From Sphingobacteriia bacterium RIFOXYC2_FULL_35_18 (lineage in GTDB: Bacteria; Bacteroidota; Bacteroidia; Chitinophagales; Chitinophagaceae): a stretch of DNA of 64,000 nt. A program made the position numbers and the translations under genes. Positions 54,326 through 61,607 of the stretch are shown piece by piece (the stretch's first letter is position 1; each line of letters opens with the position of its first letter). The stretch lies in NCBI GenBank assembly GCA_001829005.1, contig MIAG01000001.1, forward strand, positions 526,308 through 590,307. The letters are read 5' to 3'. The notes under the pieces were generated by a model. That model saw only the letters and a list, made by a program, of their open reading frames with translations, was not told where the DNA came from and searched no databases.

Positions 54326-55414
54326 TTGAAAAATCAATTTAACATTTCTACCGTTTTAATTGCTCCACTAGATTGGGGACTCGGTCATGCTACCCGTTGC
54401 ATCCCAATTATCAAGGCTTTCAGGCAATTAAATATCAAAGTGATATTGGCTGCAGAAGGCCATCAAGCTGCATTGTTGTTGAAAGAGTTTCCCGATTTAA
54501 CCATTTTACCTTTAACAGGTTATCGGGTACATTATGCAAAATCACGCTTGTTGCTTTTGTTTAGTTTAATACTTCAGATTCCCAAACTCTATAAAACAAT
54601 TAAAGCCGAAGAAGCTTGGCTAAAAAATGTGGTTGAAGAAAATCAAATTGACTTGATTATTTCCGACAACCGTTTTGGGTTGCACCATCCTGTTGTTCCT
54701 TCTGTATTTATTACCCACCAGTTAATTATAAAAGCACCCTATCAATGGGTGGAATATATTTTTAGACGGATCAATTATTATTTCATCAATCAGTTCACTG
54801 CATGTTGGGTACCCGATATGATGACCAATCCGGGTTTGGCAGGCAAGCTATCGCATCCTTCAGTAATGCCTAAGGTACCTGTATCATATATGAAATTACT
54901 CTCTAGATTTACAAGGGTGTCCTGTGCTACAAAATATAGTTTTGCCATTGTGTTATCTGGTCCTGAACCACAAAGAACCATTTTAGAAAACAATATCTTG
55001 ATAGATTTAGAAGCATTCACCAAGCCGGTAGTATTGATTCGGGGGCTTCCAACAGAAACCGAACCTATAGAAGTACCTCCACATGTGAGGGTTTTCAATC
55101 ATTTAGACACTATTGATCTTGCATTAGAATTGCAACAAGCAGATTATATCATTTGTAGAGGTGGATACACTTCATTAATGGAGTTATTATCTATCGACAA
55201 AAAATTAATTGTAGTTCCAACACCAGGGCAAACAGAGCAAGAGTATTTGAGTGAATTATTGATGAATACAAAAAGGCTTTTGCGTATATCGCAATCAGGA
55301 TTTAGTTTAGAAGATACTTATACTAAAGCCCAAAGCTTCACATACAGTAAAATGAATATTGATCAGTTTGATGTAGAGCAACTTAAAGCATTATTGCTAA
55401 ATTTGCCTAAATGA
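54326..55414 (+). CDS. MurG-like/UDP-glycosyltransferase-type protein
   Basis: 362 residues read from a TTG; no in-frame ATG lies near the family start. 'VLIAPLDWGLGHATRCIPII' is the N-terminal nucleotide-sugar enzyme motif. Later motifs are 'LIISDNRFGL', 'VFITHQL', 'IVLSGPEPQR', 'ADYIICRGGYTSLMELL' and 'KLIVVPTPGQTEQEYLSELL', matching GT28-type C-terminal domains. It probably transfers a sugar to a lipid or small molecule. The EamA gene starts within its stop (ATGA). Confidence 0.87.
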   Translation: MKNQFNISTVLIAPLDWGLGHATRCIPIIKAFRQLNIKVILAAEGHQAALLLKEFPDLTILPLTGYRVHYAKSRLLLLFSLILQIPKLYKTIKAEEAWLKNVVEENQIDLIISDNRFGLHHPVVPSVFITHQLIIKAPYQWVEYIFRRINYYFINQFTACWVPDMMTNPGLAGKLSHPSVMPKVPVSYMKLLSRFTRVSCATKYSFAIVLSGPEPQRTILENNILIDLEAFTKPVVLIRGLPTETEPIEVPPHVRVFNHLDTIDLALELQQADYIICRGGYTSLMELLSIDKKLIVVPTPGQTEQEYLSELLMNTKRLLRISQSGFSLEDTYTKAQSFTYSKMNIDQFDVEQLKALLLNLPK

Positions 55415-56310
55415 ACCAATCCTACAAAGCATATACTGCTGCCCTTGTTGCAAACTTGATTTTTGGTAGTAGTTATGCGGCGGTCAAATTCATTACTCCA
55501 GGGTATATTCATCCATTTGCGTTGAACTTTGTAAGGGTAGCAGTAACGCTTTCTTTATTTTGGATACTATTTTTATTTAAGCCAGGTAAAGTAAAATTTG
55601 ATCGAAAAGATTTACCCCGTTTTTTGATATGTGCGCTTACTGGCATTGTGATTAATCAATTGTTTTTTATCAAAGGAGTTTCATTAACTACTGTAATACA
55701 TAGCTCTTTACTATCATTAGGTTCACCTATTTTCATAACCATCATAGCCGCTTGGTTATTAAAAGAAGGTTTTACTTTATTGAAAGCAATTGGACTGGCT
55801 TGTGGTGTAGGAGGTGCAAGTATTTTAATATTAATGAAAGACCAATCAGGTGGTGCAGCAAGTAATATGGTTGTAGGCGATATACTTGTGCTTATTAACG
55901 CCATATCTTATGCTTTTTACTTGGTACTAGTAAGACCTTTGATGGCTAAGTATTCAGGAATTCAAGTACTACGTTGGATATTTACATTGGGGGCTATTGG
56001 CATACTACCTGTTGGCCTTCCTTATATGTTAAGTACTAGTTGGGAAAGTTTTGATTTCACCCATTGGGTGGTATTAGGCTATGTAGCCATCTTTTCAACT
56101 TTTGTAGCATACCTATTAACGGTCCAGAGTATACAGCTAATTGGCTCATCTGCAACAGGGGCTTTTATTTATACGCAACCAGTATTTGCAGCAATATTTG
56201 CGATGATATTCACAGGCGAATATTTTACTTTTTATAAATTAGTGGCGGCCATTTTAATTTTTACAGGCGTATTTTTAGTGAACACCAAGAAGTTGACTAA
56301 ACCTGCTTAG
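55411..56310 (+). CDS. EamA/DMT-family transporter
   Basis: 299 residues with ten hydrophobic helices in two EamA repeats. 'NLIFGSSYAAVKFITPGYIH' and 'RVAVTLSLFWILFL' begin the first, 'LINAISYAFYLVLVRPLM' the second, and 'TGAFIYTQPVFAAIFAMIFT' is the typical final motif. It probably exports a metabolite, unknown. Coupled to the glycosyltransferase and overlapping the convergent SixA gene by 14 bases. Confidence 0.92.
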   Translation: MNQSYKAYTAALVANLIFGSSYAAVKFITPGYIHPFALNFVRVAVTLSLFWILFLFKPGKVKFDRKDLPRFLICALTGIVINQLFFIKGVSLTTVIHSSLLSLGSPIFITIIAAWLLKEGFTLLKAIGLACGVGGASILILMKDQSGGAASNMVVGDILVLINAISYAFYLVLVRPLMAKYSGIQVLRWIFTLGAIGILPVGLPYMLSTSWESFDFTHWVVLGYVAIFSTFVAYLLTVQSIQLIGSSATGAFIYTQPVFAAIFAMIFTGEYFTFYKLVAAILIFTGVFLVNTKKLTKPA

Positions 56311-56788
56311 GCCAGTCGGCAAACCAATATTCTTTTTTCGCTTTTGCCCAGTTTTTCCAGCTGGTCGTATGCATTGTAATTGCGAATATGGCGCAAGTGG
56401 GCATATCGTCAATTTGTGTAGATGTTAATTGGTTTACAAAATCGGTAATACCCGGATTATGCGCAAAAATAGCAGCCGTATTTATTTCATCTGGTAGGAG
56501 TACAATCGCTTTGGCAAATCTTTCAGGAGGTGCATGGTATAAAAAATCGTGTTGAATCATTTTGCTTTTAGGTATTTCATTAGCATGAGCAAAATATTCC
56601 GCTGTTGTTAAAGCCCTTAAAGCAGTACTAGTAATAATTGAATCTATTTTAATACCTCGATCAAGTATTCTTTTAGCCATCATTGGGGCATCTTTATGGC
56701 CTCTTTCATTTAAAGGTCTATCAAAATCGTCTTGCCCTGCATTGGCCCAACTACTCTTTGCATGTCTTACGAGTAATAAATGTTTCAT
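56297..56788 (-). CDS. sixA: SixA-type histidine phosphatase
   Basis: 163 residues. 'LLLVRHAKSSWAN' is the RHG/RHA catalytic motif; 'FDRPLNERGHKDAPMMAKRI', 'ITSTALRALTTAE' and 'IFAHNPGITDFVNQL' (second catalytic His) fit SixA. SixA dephosphorylates phosphohistidine in phosphorelay proteins in E. coli; the role here may differ. It is divergent from mnmH with 38 bases between start codons. Confidence 0.87.
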   Translation of the reverse strand: MKHLLLVRHAKSSWANAGQDDFDRPLNERGHKDAPMMAKRILDRGIKIDSIITSTALRALTTAEYFAHANEIPKSKMIQHDFLYHAPPERFAKAIVLLPDEINTAAIFAHNPGITDFVNQLTSTQIDDMPTCAIFAITMHTTSWKNWAKAKKEYWFADWPKQV

Positions 56789-56814
56789 GATGTTAAGTTA
56801 GTTCATTTGAATTG

Positions 56815-56822
56815 TACATTTG
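56815..56822 (+). promoter_or_regulatory. -7 promoter box TACATTTG of mnmH
   Basis: Exact TAnnTTTG match; 4 bases (TACC) separate it from the GTG start at 56827, the same spacing as in rlmD and pxpB. Confidence 0.5.
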
Positions 56823-56826
56823 TACC

Positions 56827-57867
56827 GTGGCAGTTACAAAATTATTGATTGATGAATTTATTGTTTTAAGTAAACAATACCCTGTTTTTGATGTAAGAAG
56901 CGAGGGTGAATTTGAACATGCCCATATACCAGGGGCGCATAGTTTACCATTATTTAATAATGAGGAAAGAAAAATAGTAGGTACCGCATATAAACAAGAG
57001 AGCAAACAGAAAGCCATTAAAATTGGACTCAAATATTTTGGTGTCAAGATGGTTAAAATGGTAGAAGCAGTAGAACAATTAACAGAAGATGCCAATACCA
57101 AAACAGTATTAGTACATTGCTGGAGAGGGGGGATGAGAAGTGCGGGTGTTGCATGGTTACTAGATCTTTATGGCTTCAAAGTATATACTTTAGTAGGGGG
57201 ATATAAAACATACCGAAATTGGGTACTCAAACAATTTGACCTGACTTATCCCATTCAAATTGTTGGAGGATATACAGGCAGTGGTAAAACGGAAGTATTA
57301 CAAGAGTTGAGTAATAGAGGAGAACTTGTTATAGACTTAGAGGGATTAGCGCATCACAAGGGTTCAGCATTTGGGGCATTAGGGCAACCGCCACAACCCA
57401 GGCAAGAAATGTTCGAAAATTTATTAGCTACCCAGTTAAGTGATAAAGCTGTTTTATTGACTAGTGAAAAAGTAATTTGGCTTGAAGACGAAAGCCAACG
57501 TATAGGCGAAGTAAATATTCCAACGATTTTTTTTAAACAAATGCGTGAGAAGAAAGTATTGTTTCTAGATATTCCATTTGATGAAAGACTGCAGTATATT
57601 TTGCAAGGCTATGGAAAATTTAGTAAAGAGCATTTAGTAAATGCAGTCATTAGAATCAAAAAACGCTTGGGAGGATTAGAAACCAAGACTGCTATTAATT
57701 GTTTAATTGAAGACGATATTATGGGATGCTTTGCCATCTTATTAAAATACTACGATAAAGGATATTTTGCAGGATCACAAAAAAGGGAAAACCCCGAACA
57801 ATTAATTCATAAAATACCTTGTAATAGTGTGGATGCCAAAACCAATGCAATCAGGCTTTTGCAGTAA
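56827..57867 (+). CDS. mnmH: tRNA 2-selenouridine synthase
   Basis: 346 residues from the GTG at 56827; a TTG at 56812 lies before the predicted promoter end and is unlikely. The rhodanese domain (about 8-125) has 'YPVFDVRSEGEFEHAHIPGA' and catalytic Cys in 'VLVHCWRGGMRSAG'. The second half has the P-loop 'GYTGSGKTEVLQEL'. MnmH replaces sulfur with selenium at wobble uridines; no selD is in the window. Confidence 0.93.
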   Translation: MAVTKLLIDEFIVLSKQYPVFDVRSEGEFEHAHIPGAHSLPLFNNEERKIVGTAYKQESKQKAIKIGLKYFGVKMVKMVEAVEQLTEDANTKTVLVHCWRGGMRSAGVAWLLDLYGFKVYTLVGGYKTYRNWVLKQFDLTYPIQIVGGYTGSGKTEVLQELSNRGELVIDLEGLAHHKGSAFGALGQPPQPRQEMFENLLATQLSDKAVLLTSEKVIWLEDESQRIGEVNIPTIFFKQMREKKVLFLDIPFDERLQYILQGYGKFSKEHLVNAVIRIKKRLGGLETKTAINCLIEDDIMGCFAILLKYYDKGYFAGSQKRENPEQLIHKIPCNSVDAKTNAIRLLQ

Positions 57868-57890
57868 TTAATTCTACACAGTGGTAAAAT

Positions 57891-59090
57891 TTAAAAATTA
57901 GAAATCCATTTGTATAAGGTTAGCCCACTCATCCAACTCATTGCAATCACTACCATCCAGCCTGCAATACTTAACCACAATGGATGCTTATAAGTTTTAA
58001 TCAATTTCTTCTTGGTGGCTGCCAATAAAATAATAGCCAATGCTATGGGAAGAATTAACCCGTTGAGTGCCCCCACAGTAACCAATATTTTTACGGGATT
58101 TCCAATCAACTGATAAGCAAGCGTACTCGTTATGATAAAAAAACTAATGATCCATTTTTCGTTTTTTTCTAACCAAGGATGAAAAGTTTTGATAAAAGAT
58201 ACAGAAGTATATGCAGCTCCAACAACAGAAGTGATTGCTGCAGCCCACATAACTACTCCAAAAAAACGATATCCCAAATTGCCAGCAGCCAATTGAAATA
58301 CGGAAGCTGGTGGATTATTAGGATTGATGATTAATCCCTGATTAATAACCCCCAATACACAAAGGAATAATAAAAAGCGCATGATTGATGTGATCACAAT
58401 GCCAGAAACAGCACTTTTATTTACTTCGGGTAAAGCCTGTTCTCCCTTTATTCCAGCATCTAGTAAGCGATGTCCTCCTGCAAAGCTGATATAGCCACCA
58501 ACGGTTCCTCCCACCAAAGTAACAATTGCCAATGCAGAAAATTGTTCAGGAATAAAGCTGCGATAAATTGCTGTACCAATAGGTGGCGCTGCTTTAAATA
58601 CAATATACAAAGTGAGTGCAATCATTAATAAGCCTAAAATTTTCGTAAATCCATCAATGGCTTTTCCTACTTCTTTATACCAAAATATAATCAACGCCAC
58701 AATACAACTAAAGATGCTGCCATAAGTAGGATCAAGGCCTGTCATTACTTGCAGCCCCAATCCACTTCCTCCTATATTGCCAATATTAAAAGCAAAGCCT
58801 CCTAATACAATAAGGGCTGCTAAAAAATAACCCATACCAGGTAAGAGTTCATTGGCAATTAATTGTGCTCGTTTTTCAGTAACAGCTATCACTCGCCAAA
58901 TATTCATTTGTGCCCCTATATCCAATAAAACAGAAATCAAAATCACAAAGCCAAAACTGGCAGTTAGTTGTTGAGTAAATACGGTGGTTTGTGTAAGAAA
59001 GCCTGGACCAATAGCTGAAGTAGCCATTAAAAAAGCTGCACCTACTATTGCAGATTTTGTTGAAGATGGTTGAGGACTTTGCTTTAGCAT
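57891..59090 (-). CDS. NRAMP-superfamily transporter of the 5-oxoprolinase operon, lacking DPGN
   Basis: 399 residues with about 11 helices. The first helix has 'AIGPGFLTQTT' where metal-transporting NRAMPs have DPGN, and the TM6 metal motif is replaced by 'VGGYISFAGGHRL'. It starts right at the pxpA stop (overlap of one base, 59090). B. subtilis has a related NRAMP-like gene (ycsG) beside its pxp/kip genes. Its substrate is therefore probably not a metal; 5-oxoproline or a related compound is possible (inference). Confidence 0.85.
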   Translation of the reverse strand: MLKQSPQPSSTKSAIVGAAFLMATSAIGPGFLTQTTVFTQQLTASFGFVILISVLLDIGAQMNIWRVIAVTEKRAQLIANELLPGMGYFLAALIVLGGFAFNIGNIGGSGLGLQVMTGLDPTYGSIFSCIVALIIFWYKEVGKAIDGFTKILGLLMIALTLYIVFKAAPPIGTAIYRSFIPEQFSALAIVTLVGGTVGGYISFAGGHRLLDAGIKGEQALPEVNKSAVSGIVITSIMRFLLFLCVLGVINQGLIINPNNPPASVFQLAAGNLGYRFFGVVMWAAAITSVVGAAYTSVSFIKTFHPWLEKNEKWIISFFIITSTLAYQLIGNPVKILVTVGALNGLILPIALAIILLAATKKKLIKTYKHPLWLSIAGWMVVIAMSWMSGLTLYKWISNF

Positions 59091-59839
59091 TAGATGGATG
59101 AACAGGGTTTAATCAAAATATTGTTTGCATGCATTGCTGTATAAATACTTCTTGCAAAAGATACAGCATGATCTCCATCTCCATGTATACAAATGGTTTC
59201 AGCTTCTAACGACACAATAGATCCATCGGTTGCAATTACTGTTTTGTGTTCAATCATTTTCAATACTTGCGCTAATGCATTTTCGGTAGTATGAATCATT
59301 GCATTGGGTTCAGATCGAGGTGTTAATTGTCCTTTAGCATTATAGGTTCTATCTGCAAATACTTCTGATGCTGTTTTTATATGCAATGCTTCTGCCTCAG
59401 AAATCATATAACTATTGCTTAGTCCATACAGCACTAATTGTGGGTCTAATTCTTTAATAGCCCTAGCAATAATATAACTCATGGTAGCATTTTTAGCAGC
59501 CATATTGTATAAAGCACCATGTGGTTTAACATGATGCAAAATGGCGCCCATTTCTTTGCAAGCATCTTGCATCAGCGTGATTTGTTCCGCTACCAAATCA
59601 TATAATTCACGAACAGATAATTCCATTTCCGTTCTACCAAAATTGGCTTTGTCGTTAAATCCTGGATGTGCGCCAATAGCAACCCCATTTTCTACACAGT
59701 AGGCGATGGTTGATTTTATTGTATCTATATCACCTGCGTGATACCCGCAAGCAATATTGGCACTACTAATGAATTTCATGAGTGCTTTGTCGTTGGGGAA
59801 TCCTTCTCCTAAATCGCAATTAATGTCGATGGTATGCAT
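59090..59839 (-). CDS. pxpA: 5-oxoprolinase subunit A (LamB/YcsF family)
   Basis: 249 residues from the ATG at 59839, which lies inside the pxpC 3' end (20-base overlap). Family motifs: 'DINCDLGEGFPNDKALMKF', 'NIACGYHAGD', 'GAHPGFNDKANFGR', 'HHVKPHGALYNMAA', 'EVFADRTYN' and 'ICIHGDGDHAV'. With PxpB and PxpC it hydrolyses 5-oxoproline to glutamate using ATP. Lys in 'HVKPHGALYN' is a likely functional residue. Confidence 0.95.
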   Translation of the reverse strand: MHTIDINCDLGEGFPNDKALMKFISSANIACGYHAGDIDTIKSTIAYCVENGVAIGAHPGFNDKANFGRTEMELSVRELYDLVAEQITLMQDACKEMGAILHHVKPHGALYNMAAKNATMSYIIARAIKELDPQLVLYGLSNSYMISEAEALHIKTASEVFADRTYNAKGQLTPRSEPNAMIHTTENALAQVLKMIEHKTVIATDGSIVSLEAETICIHGDGDHAVSFARSIYTAMHANNILIKPCSSI

Positions 59840-60800
59840 TGAGTTGTAAGGTACAGGCATTCTTTAATTGTTGCAAATATTGCCCCTGTCTGGTATTGAT
59901 TTTTTCAGCTGTTTCCATATTTACTGGAATTAGCCGGATGACCGTTCCTGGTGACTGTTGAACCAATGTAGGAATATCCGATTGAATAATATGGCCAATT
60001 CTAGGATAGCCCCCTGTGGTTTGGTGATCGGCTAATAAAACAATGCATTGACCACTGGGCAATAGTTGAATGGTGCCATTGGTTACCCCACTGGAGATTA
60101 ATTCAATTTGTTTTTTGCTTTTTAATGCAGGTCCTTTTAACCGATAACCCATTCGGTCACTATCAGCAAGTATGGTAAACTGCGCATTGGTCATGAATTG
60201 TTGAGAAAATGTATTCAATAGTGAAAATTCATTTCCAGGTAAATACCTTAATGATTGTGTTTGATACAATCCTTTGGTATCGGCCATCCAGGGGAGTACC
60301 TGTAATTGGCTTTGACTATTTTTTTGAATCGCACTTGCTTTTAATTTTAGTTCATCGTCCTTTTGTAATGCACGTCCTTCCATACCTCCTGCACCTGCGC
60401 GGGTATTGGTGCTATAGCTATTCATCCATTCATTCAGTTCTAATCCACCCTGAATAGCCAAATAACCAATATGTCCTGATTGCTTTTTAGTAAAACTTAA
60501 TACTGCATTTTCAGGAACAAATATTGGATGATTAATGGGAACAGGAATATCATTAATGCTGGCAACAAAATCGGCACCACTCAATGCAATAAAAGCAGCT
60601 GTATTAAAACGAAATACGGGCGCAGGGTAAAAAAATTCAATAACCGCTTCATCTGCTTTATTTTGAATTAGCAGGTTGGCTATTTGCATAGCCAATACAT
60701 CCATGGCACCGTTGGGATTGATACCTAGGTGTTGAAATCCTTTACGGCCAGTGTCTTGTACCGTACTAAATAACCCCGCTTTAATGATGGTAATACTCAT
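59820..60800 (-). CDS. pxpC: 5-oxoprolinase subunit C
   Basis: 326 residues. 'IIKAGLFSTVQDTGRKGFQH', 'GINPNGAMDVLAMQIAN' and 'LIPSGQCIVLLADHQTTGGY'-like segments ('DHQTTGGYPRIGHI') are characteristic of the biotin-dependent carboxyltransferase-like/AHS2 family. It starts 3 bases after the pxpB stop. Confidence 0.94.
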   Translation of the reverse strand: MSITIIKAGLFSTVQDTGRKGFQHLGINPNGAMDVLAMQIANLLIQNKADEAVIEFFYPAPVFRFNTAAFIALSGADFVASINDIPVPINHPIFVPENAVLSFTKKQSGHIGYLAIQGGLELNEWMNSYSTNTRAGAGGMEGRALQKDDELKLKASAIQKNSQSQLQVLPWMADTKGLYQTQSLRYLPGNEFSLLNTFSQQFMTNAQFTILADSDRMGYRLKGPALKSKKQIELISSGVTNGTIQLLPSGQCIVLLADHQTTGGYPRIGHIIQSDIPTLVQQSPGTVIRLIPVNMETAEKINTRQGQYLQQLKNACTLQLNAYHRH

Positions 60801-60803
60801 AGC

Positions 60804-61514
60804 TTAAGCGGCATTAAATTGATGAAACTGTTCAAGGGTAATAGCTTCAAATTTGACCCAATTACCTGGCTTAAATAAACAAGGTTCTTCTTTGGTAATA
60901 TCAAATATTTTTAATGGAGTTTGGCCAATTAATTGCCAGCCTCCTGGTGCTTCTATCGGATAGATTCCTGTTTGCTCACCAGCTATACCCACACTTCCTG
61001 CAGCAACTAATTTTCTAGGATTGGCTTTTCTGGGTAGTTGAATTTGTTGATGAACAGATGCCATATAAGCAAAGCCTGGTAAGAATCCCAACATATATAC
61101 TTTATATATTTTGCTGGTATGTAAGGCAATGAGTTCTTCAATGGAGCATCTTGTTATTTGTGTTGCTTCTACTAAATCTGGTGCTAAGCTGGTATCATAG
61201 CATACGGGTACAATTATTGGAGCTGTTTCTTGAGCAACAGTTTCTGGAGCTACCGTTAATGCAGCTAATTTTTTCTTCAACCATTCAAAAGGAGACCCCC
61301 CCATTGCTTGTTTACGAATTATAGTTGGATTATAAAGTAAGGTTAAACTGCTGTAAGCAGGTATCATATCGGTTACTCCTTCTATAGGATGTATTTGAAA
61401 AAAATGAAATGAATGCATTACCTGATCATTCACTTCCTCAGAAATGGTAGAAGACCATTCAATAGTAATGGCTTGGTCTCCCAATGCATAGATATGTGCA
61501 ATCGTTTTTTTCAC
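60804..61514 (-). CDS. pxpB: 5-oxoprolinase subunit B (KipI-like/AHS1)
   Basis: 236 residues starting at GTG (61512-61514). 'YALGDQAITIEW' , 'VCYDTSLAPDLVEATQITRC', 'YKVYMLGFLPGFAYMASV', 'PRKANPRKLVAAGSVGIAG' and 'TGIYPIEAPGGWQLIGQTPL' are the AHS1 motifs. It heads the pxpB-pxpC-pxpA-NRAMP operon. A -7-like TAACTTTA box ends 4 bases before the GTG. Confidence 0.94.
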   Translation of the reverse strand: MKKTIAHIYALGDQAITIEWSSTISEEVNDQVMHSFHFFQIHPIEGVTDMIPAYSSLTLLYNPTIIRKQAMGGSPFEWLKKKLAALTVAPETVAQETAPIIVPVCYDTSLAPDLVEATQITRCSIEELIALHTSKIYKVYMLGFLPGFAYMASVHQQIQLPRKANPRKLVAAGSVGIAGEQTGIYPIEAPGGWQLIGQTPLKIFDITKEEPCLFKPGNWVKFEAITLEQFHQFNAA

Positions 61515-61518
61515 TGTA

Positions 61519-61526
61519 TAAAGTTA
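61519..61526 (-). promoter_or_regulatory. -7-like box TAACTTTA of the pxp operon
   Basis: Matches TAnnTTTG except for the last base. Four bases (TACA) separate it from the pxpB GTG on the reverse strand. Confidence 0.4.
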
Positions 61527-61607
61527 CTTAATTAAAGCCCCGCGTTCATACAATTGATTTTATATTCAACGGGTTCTTCTTTATCTTTCCAATCAACAAT
61601 AAACTGT

